Part shown: one piece after another, positions 8,564 through 17,893 of the stretch | Numbering within the stretch: the stretch's first letter is position 1 | Layout of the letters: each line of letters opens with the position of its first letter | Source of the DNA: Salinibacterium sp. SWN167 | Lineage (GTDB): Bacteria; Actinomycetota; Actinomycetes; Actinomycetales; Microbacteriaceae | Reading direction: 5' to 3' | NCBI RefSeq assembly: GCF_015864665.1 | Contig: NZ_JADYWU010000001.1 | Span: 1,240,001-1,304,000, forward strand | DNA length: 64,000 bases | Made by a program: the position numbers and the translations under genes | Notes under the pieces: generated by a model | Databases searched by the model: none | Seen by the model: the letters and a program-made list of their open reading frames with translations, nothing else | Told to the model about the DNA's origin: nothing

Positions 8564-9931
8564 ATGAATCCATTGGCTCAAGACGCAACAGCGGCAGCCA
8601 AGCGATCCGGACTGCATTCCAACCAAATCGTCATTAATGGTGGAAAGCCTCTTCGTGGACGCATCAACGTTCGCGGCGCGAAGAACCTCGCGACAAAAGC
8701 CATGGTGGCAGCACTTCTCGCTGACACCCCGAGTGTGCTCAAAGACGTTCCGGCCATTAGCGATGTTGGTGTTGTTACCGGAATGCTTGAGGCCTATGGC
8801 GTCACTGTCACTGAGACGGGCGACGGCGAGCTGACCCTCGACCCCAAGAATGTGCTCAAGGCACACTTCGCCAAAATTGATGCGCTCGCGGGCTCTAGCC
8901 GCATCCCGATCCTCTTCTGCGGACCGTTGCTGCACCGCCTCGGCGAAGCGTTGATTCCTGACCTCGGTGGATGCCGCATTGGTGACCGCCCTATCGACTT
9001 CCACCTGGATGCACTGCGTGCCTTTGGTGCCGTCGTCGACAAGAGCTATGAAGGCATCCGTCTCACCGCTCCTGACGGCCTCCACGGCGCTGACATCGAT
9101 CTGCCGTACCCGAGCGTGGGAGCAACCGAACAAGTGTTGCTCACCGCCGTTCTCGCCAAGGGCGTCACCGAGCTCAAGGGCGCGGCTATCGAGCCCGAGA
9201 TCATGGATCTCATCGCCATCTTGCAAAAGATGGGCGCGATCATCAATGTCGAGCCCAACCGCGTCATCTTCATTGAGGGCGTCGAGAAGCTCACCGGCTA
9301 CAACCACCGCGCACTCTTCGACCGCAATGAGGCCGCAAGCTGGGCATCGGCAGCTCTCGCCACCGGCGGAGACATCTTCGTTGAGGGTGCGCTGCAGCAG
9401 GAACTCATGACGTTCTTGAACATCTTCCGCAAGGTGGGCGGCGCGTTCGATATTGCTGAAGACGGCATCCGCTTCTGGCATCCCGGTGGTGCGCTCAAGC
9501 CCGTTGTCATTGAAACCGATGTGCACCCGGGTTTCATGACGGATTGGCAGCAGCCCCTGATCGTTGCGCTCACTCAGGCCGAGGGTCGTTCCGTGGTTCA
9601 CGAGACGGTGTACGAGAACCGTTTGGGCTTCACCTCAGCGCTCGTTGAGATGGGTGCAAATATCGAAGTCTTCGAAGCAGGAATTGAGTCGGTCAGTCGC
9701 CGCGTTCCTCGTCGCCCTCTGGAGCAAGCTGCCGTCATTATTGGCCCGACGCCACTGCATGGTGCGGATGTTGAGATCCCTGACCTTCGCGGTGGTTTCA
9801 GTCACCTCATTGCAGCGTTGACCGCTGATGGTCAGTCGACTGTCAGCAACATCGGGATTATTGCGCGCGGTTACGAACACTTCATCGACAAGCTTGAATC
9901 ACTCGGTGCCGACTTCGTCTACGAAGGATAA
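8564..9931 (+). CDS. murA: UDP-N-acetylglucosamine 1-carboxyvinyltransferase
   Basis: 455 residues. First committed step of peptidoglycan synthesis, transferring enolpyruvate from PEP to UDP-GlcNAc. The inside-out alpha/beta barrel signature GAKNLATKAMVAALLAD is present near the N-terminus. The catalytic loop retains its cysteine in GGCRIGDRP, the residue alkylated by fosfomycin in sensitive enzymes, so this copy is predicted to be fosfomycin-bindable. The ATG at 8564 behind AGAGG is preferred; an ATG at 8525 would overlap leuD by 31 nt. Confidence 0.92.
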   Translation: MNPLAQDATAAAKRSGLHSNQIVINGGKPLRGRINVRGAKNLATKAMVAALLADTPSVLKDVPAISDVGVVTGMLEAYGVTVTETGDGELTLDPKNVLKAHFAKIDALAGSSRIPILFCGPLLHRLGEALIPDLGGCRIGDRPIDFHLDALRAFGAVVDKSYEGIRLTAPDGLHGADIDLPYPSVGATEQVLLTAVLAKGVTELKGAAIEPEIMDLIAILQKMGAIINVEPNRVIFIEGVEKLTGYNHRALFDRNEAASWASAALATGGDIFVEGALQQELMTFLNIFRKVGGAFDIAEDGIRFWHPGGALKPVVIETDVHPGFMTDWQQPLIVALTQAEGRSVVHETVYENRLGFTSALVEMGANIEVFEAGIESVSRRVPRRPLEQAAVIIGPTPLHGADVEIPDLRGGFSHLIAALTADGQSTVSNIGIIARGYEHFIDKLESLGADFVYEG

Positions 9932-9938
9932 GTCGCCG

Positions 9939-10709
9939 GTGTCATCTGGCTCTAATGGCCCCCGACGCGTTAAGTCTGAGAAGACTGCCGCGTTCCGTGT
10001 GCTCGCATTCTTGTTGCTTCCCACGATGACCGTCTTGGCGAAATTTAAGTTGCATGACTCACACAATGTGCCCGCCGAGGGTGCGTTTGTGATCTCTCCC
10101 AATCACTACAGCAACATCGATCCTGTCGTGATTGGTGTTGCCATGTGGAAGATTGGGCGGATGCCGCGCTACATGGCAAAAGCATCGCTGTTCAAAGTCC
10201 CCGTAGCGGGATGGCTGTTGAAGAAATCGGGCCAGGTTCCGGTCGAACGTGTTCCGCGCGGCCGGGAGAGTGGCGACCCGTTGAAGGCCGCCCGTCAGAT
10301 TGCTGATCAGGGGCTTGCTGTGGTGGTGTATCCGGAAGGTTCGCTAACGCGGGAGCCCGATATGTGGCCCATGCGAGGAAAGCACGGTGCTGTGCGCACC
10401 GCGCTCGAGGCCGGCATCCCGTTGATTCCGGCGGCGAGTTGGGGCGCCCAAGAAATTCTGCCCCGCTATTCAAAACGTATTAGTGTTTTTCCCCGAAAGA
10501 CTGTTCACGTTCGTTTTGGTGAACCCCTAGATTTGTCTGAGTTCGAAGGCAGAAATCTGGATTCGCGATTGCTCGCTGAGGTAACGGAGAAACTCATGAC
10601 TGCCATCACGTCGCTGCTCGAAGAAATTCGGGGAGAAACTGCTCCCGCTGCGCGGTACAACCCCGCAGACCATGGTCAGAGCGAGACCGGCCGATTCGAG
10701 AGCAAGTAA
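9939..10709 (+). CDS. plsC: 1-acyl-sn-glycerol-3-phosphate acyltransferase
   Basis: 256 residues. It acylates lysophosphatidate to phosphatidate at the inner face of the membrane. PlsC motifs are visible: NHYSNIDP (H-x4-D catalytic pair), VPVERVPRG, YPEGSLTREP and IPLIPAA. A hydrophobic segment near residues 18-35 anchors it to the membrane. The GTG at 9939, 7 nt after the murA stop, is chosen because longer frames would run into murA. gpsA, which makes the glycerol phosphate backbone, follows directly, so the pairing is metabolic. Confidence 0.88.
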   Translation: MSSGSNGPRRVKSEKTAAFRVLAFLLLPTMTVLAKFKLHDSHNVPAEGAFVISPNHYSNIDPVVIGVAMWKIGRMPRYMAKASLFKVPVAGWLLKKSGQVPVERVPRGRESGDPLKAARQIADQGLAVVVYPEGSLTREPDMWPMRGKHGAVRTALEAGIPLIPAASWGAQEILPRYSKRISVFPRKTVHVRFGEPLDLSEFEGRNLDSRLLAEVTEKLMTAITSLLEEIRGETAPAARYNPADHGQSETGRFESK

Positions 10710-10710
10710 C

Positions 10711-11742
10711 GTGCTGAGCGGTAGCGCCGGAGCGCCAGAAACCCCTCGTCGCGTCGCCGTTCTTGGTGCGGGCTCCTGGGGCACCACTTTCTCCAAGATT
10801 TTGGCCGACGGCGGCAACGATGTTGCGCTCTGGGCTCGCCGCCCCGAGTTGGCCCGCGAGATCACGCAGTCCAAGCGCAATAGCGACTATCTTCCAGGCA
10901 TCAACCTCCCGCGCTCGTTGTGGTCCAGCGACAAGCTGCATGAAGTTCTGGATGGCGCCGAGCAGGTGTACCTCTCGGTTCCGGCGCAGTCGCTGCGGGA
11001 GAATCTGCGCATCGTGCGCGAACTCATCCCCGAAAACGCCATTATCGTCTCGCTCATGAAGGGTGTCGAAAAGGGCACCGGAGCGCGGATGAGCGAAGTG
11101 ATTCTGCAAGAACTCGGCGTCGATCCGAATCGTGTTGCCGTGGCATCCGGCCCCAATCTGGCTCTGGAGATTGCCAAGGAGCAACCGACCGCAGCGGTTA
11201 TGAGCAGCGCAAGCCTCGAAACCGCCACCGCCGTCGCGGTCACGGCCCGCAACCGCTACTTCCGTTCCTTCGTGAATACCGATGTCATCGGTACCGAATT
11301 TGGCGGAGTGCTCAAGAACCTCATCGCTGTGGCGATCGGAATCGTGGATGGTGTTGGCTACGGCGAGAACACCAAGGCGTCGATCATTACTCGAGGCCTC
11401 GCTGAGATGACAGACTTCTCCGTCGCCTTCGGCGCCCGACCCGAAACGCTCGCGGGGCTTGCAGGCCTGGGCGACCTCATCGCAACGTGCGAGTCATCGC
11501 TCTCGCGCAACAACACTGCCGGTCGACTTCTCGGCCAGGGCTACAGCTTCTCTGAAGTCATCAAGCAGATGAACCAGACCGCTGAAGGCCTTTCCTCGGT
11601 GGCACCTATCCTTGAGCTTGCCCTTTCCAAAGGCGTTGATATGCCCATCGCGAGCCAAGTAGCTGAAGTCTTGGCTGGCACGCTCGCCCCGCGCGATATC
11701 GCCCCACATTTGACCACAGACGACCTTCCTCAGGGGGAGTAA
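10711..11742 (+). CDS. gpsA: NAD(P)+ glycerol-3-phosphate dehydrogenase
   Basis: 343 residues from the GTG at 10711. It reduces dihydroxyacetone phosphate to sn-glycerol-3-phosphate for phospholipid synthesis. The Rossmann motif GAGSWGTTFSKIL, the catalytic-lysine segment FGGVLKNLIAVA and the C-terminal GLAGLGDLIATC are all present. The start could also be the ATG at 10672, which would overlap plsC by 38 nt. ddl starts 3 nt downstream of the stop. Confidence 0.92.
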   Translation: MLSGSAGAPETPRRVAVLGAGSWGTTFSKILADGGNDVALWARRPELAREITQSKRNSDYLPGINLPRSLWSSDKLHEVLDGAEQVYLSVPAQSLRENLRIVRELIPENAIIVSLMKGVEKGTGARMSEVILQELGVDPNRVAVASGPNLALEIAKEQPTAAVMSSASLETATAVAVTARNRYFRSFVNTDVIGTEFGGVLKNLIAVAIGIVDGVGYGENTKASIITRGLAEMTDFSVAFGARPETLAGLAGLGDLIATCESSLSRNNTAGRLLGQGYSFSEVIKQMNQTAEGLSSVAPILELALSKGVDMPIASQVAEVLAGTLAPRDIAPHLTTDDLPQGE

Positions 11743-11745
11743 ACG

Positions 11746-12846
11746 ATGACGGCCCAGCCCACAACAACCGTGGTTTTGCTGTTCGGTGGTCGTTCTTCGG
11801 AACACAGCATTAGCTGCGCAACCGCCGGTGGCGTTCTTTCGGCGATCGACCGCGACAAGTACACGGTCATCCCGGTCGGCATCACACGCGAGGGTGCCTT
11901 CACTCTCCAACCCGACGACGCAGAGATGTTTCGGCTTAACCCCGACGCGATGCCCGAGGTGGTCGACAACGGCACGCGAGTGCACTGGCCGGAATCAGCT
12001 GCCACAAACGAGCTGACGATCACGGATGCCGATGGCACCACGCGCAGCCTCGGTGATGTTGATGTGGTGTTCCCCATCCTGCACGGCCCATTCGGTGAAG
12101 ACGGAACAGTGCAAGGACTCATCGAGCTCACCGGTCTGCCGTATGTCGGCAACGGCGTGCTGGCGTCCGCTATGGGCATGAACAAGCACTTCACGAAGCT
12201 CGCCCTTGAGGCGGCTGGCGTTGCAGTGGCCCCCTGGGTGACGGTGTCGGCGCAGCAGTGGCAACGCACTCCGGATGTGTGGCGTCAGCGCGCATCCAGC
12301 CTCGGTTTCCCTGTCTTTGTAAAGCCTGCACGCGCAGGGTCCTCGGTCGGAGTGACCAAGGTCTCGAGCGCCGAAGAGCTAGATGCTGCTTTTGCGACCG
12401 CCTTTGCCGAAGACTCGACAGCGCTTGTTGAACAGGCGATGACGGGCCGCGAGATTGAGTGCGGCGTGCTCTCGGGCCGCGACGGTGGCGAAACTCGCGT
12501 GAGTGTCGCCGGTGAGATCGTGGTGACCGGCCGCGACTTCTACGATTTCGACGCCAAGTATCTCGACGTCTCTGCCGCCGAACTGATTTGCCCAGCACCT
12601 CTGCGAGATGGCGAACTGTGGCAAATGCAGCGCACCGCTGCGCGCGCCTTCGAATCCATCGGCGGAGCGGGGCTCGCCCGAGTCGACTTCTTCTTTGACG
12701 GCACCGAATTTGTGGTCAACGAAATCAATACGTTGCCTGGCTTTACACCGATCTCGATGTTCCCCAAGTGCTGGGCTGCAAGCGGCATGAGCTACCCCGA
12801 ATTGATCAACGAACTCATCGAGATCGGGTTGGAAACCGTTCGCTAA
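11746..12846 (+). CDS. ddl: D-alanine--D-alanine ligase
   Basis: 366 residues, ATP-grasp enzyme that makes the D-Ala-D-Ala dipeptide of peptidoglycan. GGRSSEHSIS near the N-terminus, HGPFGEDGTVQGL, KPARAGSSVGVTK and the C-terminal FVVNEINTLPGFT (metal ligands E and N) are intact. Last gene of the leuCD-murA-plsC-gpsA-ddl run. It converges on the DUF3515 gene with only 6 bp between the stops. Confidence 0.93.
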   Translation: MTAQPTTTVVLLFGGRSSEHSISCATAGGVLSAIDRDKYTVIPVGITREGAFTLQPDDAEMFRLNPDAMPEVVDNGTRVHWPESAATNELTITDADGTTRSLGDVDVVFPILHGPFGEDGTVQGLIELTGLPYVGNGVLASAMGMNKHFTKLALEAAGVAVAPWVTVSAQQWQRTPDVWRQRASSLGFPVFVKPARAGSSVGVTKVSSAEELDAAFATAFAEDSTALVEQAMTGREIECGVLSGRDGGETRVSVAGEIVVTGRDFYDFDAKYLDVSAAELICPAPLRDGELWQMQRTAARAFESIGGAGLARVDFFFDGTEFVVNEINTLPGFTPISMFPKCWAASGMSYPELINELIEIGLETVR

Positions 12847-12852
12847 CGCGAG

Positions 12853-13404
12853 CTATTCGGATTCGTCGTCGCTGGGTTCAGCGGTCTCGCTCGGCGCAAT
12901 GGTGTCGGAGAATCCGACGCAGAAGCGGTCGGCTGGCACCTGACTGACGGCGCCAGCAAGCTGGCTGAGAGCATCAAAGCCCGAGACCTCGTCGCCATCG
13001 ACGTCGGGGTCACCATCGCTATCGACGATTACCTGTACGGCGGGATCGCGGCCGTACGAGGTAAAGACGTAGTTGGGGGCGTCGCTGTCATCGCGCAGCC
13101 AGTCGATGCCATCTTCCGGGGCAGTAACGCAGGCGAGTTCGGCGGTGGGATCGGGCACTGCTACGCCACAGCGCAATAAGATCATGGCCGGTTCGCCCCA
13201 CGCTCCCGTGCCCTGAGCATTGGTTTCGCGCTTGTCGAGACCCGCGACAGTGTCGGGGAGGCGCACGATGACGTCGGCGCAGGAAGGGTTGGCCGCATCA
13301 TCCGCCGGCTCGAGCGGAACGATTGCCGCGCATCCGCCCAGCGTTGCCAGCAGAGGAACTATCGCGAGCATCGCGATTATGGGGGTGCGGGTCGTCGTTC
13401 TCAT
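12853..13404 (-). CDS. DUF3515 lipoprotein
   Basis: 183 residues. N-terminal signal peptide with lipobox LATLGGC (cysteine near residue 25), then a cysteine-containing extracytoplasmic domain and an acidic, disordered tail. The composition and the setting between ddl and thiL fit the actinobacterial DUF3515 family, which is commonly found there; its function is unknown. The start has a TAGCCT hexamer 7 nt upstream and no ribosome-binding site, suggesting a leaderless mRNA. The hexamer overlaps the one of the divergent thiL gene. Confidence 0.75.
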   Translation of the reverse strand: MRTTTRTPIIAMLAIVPLLATLGGCAAIVPLEPADDAANPSCADVIVRLPDTVAGLDKRETNAQGTGAWGEPAMILLRCGVAVPDPTAELACVTAPEDGIDWLRDDSDAPNYVFTSYGRDPAVQVIVDSDGDPDVDGDEVSGFDALSQLAGAVSQVPADRFCVGFSDTIAPSETAEPSDDESE

Positions 13405-13411
13405 CGCCTTC

Positions 13412-13421
13412 AGGCTACCGT
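13412..13421. promoter_or_regulatory. Overlapping divergent -10 elements for DUF3515 gene and thiL
   Basis: Only 23 bp separate the two start codons. On the plus strand TACCGT (13416-13421) lies exactly 6 nt before the thiL ATG. On the minus strand TAGCCT (complement of 13412-13417) lies 7 nt before the DUF3515 ATG. The two hexamers share two bases. Both transcripts would start at or next to their start codons. Confidence 0.6.
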
Positions 13422-13427
13422 GAGTTC

Positions 13428-14420
13428 ATGATGATTGACCGCGCGAGCGAGACCCTTGACACTCTCGGCGGCGTGGGTGAGCTTGCCGCGCTGAAGCGCA
13501 TCTTTCCGCGACTGCCTTCTGCTGCGGCAGAGCTTCTCGGGCCGGGCGATGACTCTGCCGTGTTGGCAACGCCAGACAAGCGTGTCGTGATCACGACCGA
13601 CATGATGATCCATGGCCCTGACTTTCGGCTCGCGTGGTCGTCTCCGTACGATCTCGGCTGGAAAGCAGCTGCCACAAACCTCTCGGATATCGCGGCGATG
13701 GGCGCGGTGCCCACGGGCCTGGTTGTGGCGATTGCTGCCCCCAACGACACCCCTGTCTCGGCGCTTGAAGCAATCGCCGACGGGCTCCGCGAGGGCTGCG
13801 ACACGCTCGCTCCGGGAAGCGGAGTAATCGGCGGTGACCTCTCGGTGTCCACAGTGCTCACGATTGTCATCACGGCCTTTGGCGATCTCGAAGGGCGCGC
13901 CCCGGTTCTGCGTTCTGGTGCCCAGATCGGGGACATTATTGCGGTCTCGGGCACGCTCGGCCTCGCGGCGGAGGGCCTGCGGTTGTTGTTCCGCGAGGGC
14001 GTCGCTGATGGCGAACCGGATGCCGCAGCCGCCGCAGCCCTCGCGACAACGCATCCCGATGCCATCGCCGCCCAACTCAGGCCAACACCCCCGATCGCGG
14101 ACGGCAAAGCCGCCGCTCTCGGAGGAGCCACGGCCATGCTCGACCTGAGCGACGGGCTCGCGATTGATGCTCGCCGCGTTGCCACCGCTAGTGGCGTTGG
14201 GCTTGATTTGTCATCCGAAGCGGTGGGTGGTCGGGCGCAGCTCGACGGTGGGGAAGACCACTCATTGCTCGCGACGTTTCCTGAAGCGACTCCACTGCCA
14301 GCGGGCTTCCGCGCTATCGGTCGCGTCGTCGAGGGCGAGGGCGTGCTTGTTGATGGCGTTGCGTACACCGAACGTGGCGGCTGGGATCCCTATGCGGGCT
14401 GGGACGGCGCCGTCGGCTGA
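13428..14420 (+). CDS. thiL: Thiamine-monophosphate kinase
   Basis: 330 residues. Final step of thiamine diphosphate synthesis (TMP + ATP to TPP). PurM-like fold with LLGPGDDSAVL (metal-binding aspartates), TTDMMIHGPDF, NLSDIAAMGAVP, GGDLS and MLDLSDGLAIDARR. The start is the ATGATG at 13428 because it sits exactly 6 nt after a TACCGT hexamer with no ribosome-binding site, consistent with a leaderless mRNA. It converges on rsmD with 19 bp between the stops. Confidence 0.9.
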   Translation: MMIDRASETLDTLGGVGELAALKRIFPRLPSAAAELLGPGDDSAVLATPDKRVVITTDMMIHGPDFRLAWSSPYDLGWKAAATNLSDIAAMGAVPTGLVVAIAAPNDTPVSALEAIADGLREGCDTLAPGSGVIGGDLSVSTVLTIVITAFGDLEGRAPVLRSGAQIGDIIAVSGTLGLAAEGLRLLFREGVADGEPDAAAAAALATTHPDAIAAQLRPTPPIADGKAAALGGATAMLDLSDGLAIDARRVATASGVGLDLSSEAVGGRAQLDGGEDHSLLATFPEATPLPAGFRAIGRVVEGEGVLVDGVAYTERGGWDPYAGWDGAVG

Positions 14421-14439
14421 TCGCCGAAGTGCCGGCAGG

Positions 14440-15012
14440 CTATGCCTCCGTCGGCTGAACCCAGTAGAGCGTGGTGTCGCCGTAGTCTTTGCGACGGTCG
14501 AGTTCGAGCCCAGCGGGCCATTCCGGTTCGGGGTCGCGAGAACTGCGTTCCACGATCACGACCGCGTCGGGGCTGAGCTGGTTGGCGAGCAGTTCGAGCG
14601 CCACGAGCAGTTCACCGTTGCCGAGTTCGTAGGGCGGGTCGATGAAGACGAGATCCCACTGATCACCGGATGTCTCTAAGAAGGTGTGCACGGCGCGAGC
14701 GGCGGTCAGAATGATCGGCTTTGAGCCGCGCGGAGCCTTTGCCGCGATGAGGGTCGCGTTCTTGCGGCAGGTGGCTGCGGCGCGAGCGTTGTTCTCGACG
14801 AGGGTGACGTGGGGTGCGCCGCGCGAGGCGGATTCGAGCCCGAGCGCTCCGGTGCCGGCGTAGAGGTCGAGCACGCGGGCGCCCTCGATGGCGTCGCGGG
14901 CTTCGAGCGCCGAGAAGATCGCTTCGCGCAGGCGGTCGCTGGTGGGCCGTGTGCCCGCGCTCGGGACGGCAATGGTGAGGGAGCCGGCGTATCCGGCGAT
15001 GATGCGTGTCAT
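14440..15012 (-). CDS. rsmD: 16S rRNA (guanine(966)-N(2))-methyltransferase
   Basis: 190 residues, SAM-dependent methyltransferase that modifies G966 of 16S rRNA in the small-subunit head. Motif I VLDLYAGTGALGLES and the N6/N2 methyltransferase catalytic motif IDPPYELGNGE are clear. N-terminal MTRIIAGYAGS and PTSDRLREAIF are typical of RsmD. It is divergent from recG across 56 bp, and coaD follows recG, a common actinobacterial arrangement. Confidence 0.92.
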   Translation of the reverse strand: MTRIIAGYAGSLTIAVPSAGTRPTSDRLREAIFSALEARDAIEGARVLDLYAGTGALGLESASRGAPHVTLVENNARAAATCRKNATLIAAKAPRGSKPIILTAARAVHTFLETSGDQWDLVFIDPPYELGNGELLVALELLANQLSPDAVVIVERSSRDPEPEWPAGLELDRRKDYGDTTLYWVQPTEA

Positions 15013-15056
15013 AGCATTCCGAGCCTAGCCGTCTGAAGAACGCCAGTGGTCCCCGG

Positions 15057-15062
15057 TACTCT
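15057..15062 (+). promoter_or_regulatory. -10 element of leaderless recG
   Basis: TACTCT lies exactly 6 nt before the GTG start of recG, and there is no Shine-Dalgarno sequence in the 6-nt gap. Confidence 0.5.
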
Positions 15063-15068
15063 TCTAGG

Positions 15069-17243
15069 GTGACCTCGCCCCTTGACCAGAAGCTCAGCGC
15101 CGTCTTGGGCGGGCGCACCGCTACTTCGATGCAGCGCGGTCTTGGCCTGCTCACGGTCGGCGATCTGATGACCCACTATCCGCGGCGGTACGCGAGACGG
15201 GGCGAACTCACTGCGCTGGCTCAATTGCCGTTGGATGAGGCAGTGACGATCGTGGCCGAAGTGCGCGAAGTGCGCAATCGTCCGATGCGCAACAAGCGCG
15301 GCTCGATTCTTGAGGTGTCGATCAGCGACGGCACGGGCATCCTGACTCTCACGTTCTTCAATCAGGCTTGGCGTGCCAATGAGTTGACGCCGGGGGTGCG
15401 CGGAATCTTTGCGGGCAAGGTCGGCCAATATCGCGGCACACGTCAGCTCGCGCACCCCGACTACGAACTCTTCGACCGGGATGCTCTTGAGCTCAAGAAG
15501 CCCGAGCAGGCCAAGTCGTGGGCCGAGCAGCCGATCCCCATTTATCCGGCGACGTCCACGGTCGCGAGTTGGCAAATTCAGAAAGCCGTCGAGGTTGTGC
15601 TCGATACGCTTGGCCCGCTTGATGACCCGGTTCCGGATGCCGTTCGTCGCGAACGCGAGTTACTTCCGTTTGCGAAGGCGCTTGAGCAGGTGCACCGCCC
15701 GAAGGTTGACTCGGACTGGCGGGCAGCTCGCGACACCCTGCGTTTTCAGGAAGCATTCGTTCTGCAGTCGGCGCTTCTGCAACAGCGTCAGAAGCAGCGC
15801 GAATCTGAAGCCATCGCACGCACGGCCGGCCCACTGCTCGAAGGCTTCGACGCAGCGTTGCCGTTCACTCTCACGGGTGATCAGCACACCGTGGGGGAGG
15901 AAATCTTCCACGACATGGCGCAGCCGGTTCCGATGAATCGACTCGTGCAGGGTGAGGTGGGTTCCGGTAAGACTCTGGTCGCGCTGCGGGCGATGCTCGC
16001 GGTCGCGCAGTCGGGTGGGCAATCAGCGTTGCTGGCTCCCACTGAGGTTTTGGCGCATCAACATTTCCGTTCGATCATCCGCACGCTGGGCCCCGATCTC
16101 GCGGCCGAACTGCGCCCGACCCTCATCACGGGCCAGCTGCCGACAGCAGAGCGCAAGAAGGCGCTGCTGGCGACCGTGTCGGGGGCGTCTCGCATCGTGA
16201 TCGGCACGCACGCCCTCCTGGGCGACGCGGTCACGTTTGTCGATCTCGGTCTCGTCGTCGTTGATGAGCAGCACCGTTTTGGCGTCGACCAGCGCGAAGC
16301 GCTACGGCTCAAGGGCGCGAAGCCTCCCCACGTTCTCGTGCTCACGGCAACGCCCATCCCGCGTACGGTCGCGATGACCGTGTTCGGTGACCTCGATATT
16401 TCGTCGATCGCTGAGTTGCCCGCTGGCCGTCAGCCCATCAGCAGCCACGTCGTGCCGCTCGCCGAGAAACCGGGCTGGGTGTCGCGCGTCTGGCAACGGC
16501 TGGCAGAAGAACTCGCCATCGGTCGCCAGGGCTTCGTCGTGTGCCCCGCCATCGACGCCAAGACTGAAGAGCCCGGCAGCGAGCCGACGCCCGCTGTCTC
16601 CGATGACCCGGATGCCGGACCACCGCGCCCGATCGCCAACGTGACCGAGGTGCTGGCGTCGCTCCGCAGCAACGAGGTTCTCGCGGGCAAACGGATTGAG
16701 GCGCTCCACGGCAAGCTCTCGAGCGAGGAGAAAGACGAGCTCATGCGCGCCTTCGCCGCGGGCGACATCGATGTGCTCGTGGCGACAACAGTCATCGAGG
16801 TTGGTGTCGACGTACCCAACGCCTCGGTGATGGTGGTGCTCGACGCTGATCGTTTCGGGGTCTCTCAGTTGCACCAGTTGCGCGGCCGGGTTGGTCGAGG
16901 TGGCGTTCCGGGGCTGTGCCTGTTCGTCACGGCAGCCGAGGTGGAGTCGTTGGCACGCGAACGCGTCGAGGCTGTGGCATCCACTCTCGATGGTTTCGAA
17001 CTCGCCAACAAAGACCTCGAACTGCGCCGCGAAGGCGATGTGCTTGGCGGCGTGCAGTCGGGTGGGCGTTCGAGCCTCAAGCTGCTGCGAGTTGCCAACG
17101 ATGGTCAACTCATCACCGAAGCGCGCGAGGCGGCTCAGGCGCTGTTGGTCGCAGACCCGACCTTGGCGGAGCATCCGGCGCTCGCCGAAGCACTCAAGCG
17201 TCGTCTTGACGAAAGTGCCGAAGCGTTCCTCGGCAAGAACTAG
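15069..17243 (+). CDS. recG: ATP-dependent DNA helicase RecG
   Basis: 724 residues. Remodels stalled replication forks and branched DNA. N-terminal wedge/OB domain (TVGDLMTHYPRRY), Walker A GEVGSGKTLVALRA near residue 295, DEQHRFGV box, TATPIPRT motif and the C-terminal QLRGRVGRG motif VI are intact. An alanine/proline/aspartate-rich insert near residues 500-520 (PGSEPTPAVSDDPDAGPP) separates the two helicase lobes and looks lineage-specific. The GTG start follows a TACTCT hexamer by 6 nt. Confidence 0.94.
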   Translation: MTSPLDQKLSAVLGGRTATSMQRGLGLLTVGDLMTHYPRRYARRGELTALAQLPLDEAVTIVAEVREVRNRPMRNKRGSILEVSISDGTGILTLTFFNQAWRANELTPGVRGIFAGKVGQYRGTRQLAHPDYELFDRDALELKKPEQAKSWAEQPIPIYPATSTVASWQIQKAVEVVLDTLGPLDDPVPDAVRRERELLPFAKALEQVHRPKVDSDWRAARDTLRFQEAFVLQSALLQQRQKQRESEAIARTAGPLLEGFDAALPFTLTGDQHTVGEEIFHDMAQPVPMNRLVQGEVGSGKTLVALRAMLAVAQSGGQSALLAPTEVLAHQHFRSIIRTLGPDLAAELRPTLITGQLPTAERKKALLATVSGASRIVIGTHALLGDAVTFVDLGLVVVDEQHRFGVDQREALRLKGAKPPHVLVLTATPIPRTVAMTVFGDLDISSIAELPAGRQPISSHVVPLAEKPGWVSRVWQRLAEELAIGRQGFVVCPAIDAKTEEPGSEPTPAVSDDPDAGPPRPIANVTEVLASLRSNEVLAGKRIEALHGKLSSEEKDELMRAFAAGDIDVLVATTVIEVGVDVPNASVMVVLDADRFGVSQLHQLRGRVGRGGVPGLCLFVTAAEVESLARERVEAVASTLDGFELANKDLELRREGDVLGGVQSGGRSSLKLLRVANDGQLITEAREAAQALLVADPTLAEHPALAEALKRRLDESAEAFLGKN

Positions 17244-17374
17244 CGCTTCCGCTCGCAAGCTTGCGCGCTCGAACGCCGGCCCGCGGCAGGCAGCGCTCCC
17301 ACCGCGCACTTTGCTGTGTTGCGCCAGATTTCCCCACACAGCGAACTCCCACGCGCCAATGAGCACCGAGCGGC

Positions 17375-17380
17375 TATCGT
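17375..17380 (+). promoter_or_regulatory. -10 element of leaderless coaD
   Basis: TATCGT is followed by exactly 6 nt and the coaD ATG. The 143-bp gap between recG and coaD shows no other feature. Confidence 0.45.
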
Positions 17381-17386
17381 GGGAGC

Positions 17387-17875
17387 ATGAGTCGGATCGC
17401 TGTTGTTCCTGGGTCGTTTGACCCTGTCACCCTTGGCCACCTCGATGTGATTGAGCGGGCAGCGAAAACCTTTGACGAAGTGCACGTTCTGGTCGTGCAC
17501 AACCCGGGCAAGACCGCGCTTTTGCCGATTGCGCAACGCGTCTCGCTCATCGAGCAGGCCGTTGCCGACGCCCACCTCGAGGGCAACATCCTTGTAACTA
17601 GCTGGAGTATGGGCCTTCTTGTGGACTATTGCACCGATGTCGGGGCGAGTGTCATCATCAAGGGCATCCGTTCTCAAGTGGATGTCGCGTACGAAACTCC
17701 TATGGCGATCGTCAACCGCGATCTCGCCGGGGTAGAGACGATTTTCATGCTGCCGAACCCCGCTCATGCGCACGTGTCTAGTTCGCTCGTGCGCCAGGTT
17801 GCCGCGCTCGGCGGAGACGTCGCGCCCTATGTTCCGCGTTCGGTTTCTGAGTTTTTGCAAGCGCCGCGCGACTAA
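17387..17875 (+). CDS. coaD: Pantetheine-phosphate adenylyltransferase
   Basis: 162 residues, normal size. Adenylates 4'-phosphopantetheine to dephospho-CoA. The nucleotidyltransferase signature [15 protein letters not shown] (with the T/HxGH motif) opens the protein, and [13 protein letters not shown] is the C-terminal ATP-site motif. Possible leaderless mRNA from TATCGT at 17375. fgd starts 18 bp after the stop but has its own hexamer. Confidence 0.95.
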   Translation: MSRIAVVPGSFDPVTLGHLDVIERAAKTFDEVHVLVVHNPGKTALLPIAQRVSLIEQAVADAHLEGNILVTSWSMGLLVDYCTDVGASVIIKGIRSQVDVAYETPMAIVNRDLAGVETIFMLPNPAHAHVSSSLVRQVAALGGDVAPYVPRSVSEFLQAPRD

Positions 17876-17893
17876 CACCGGCACAATGGGTTT

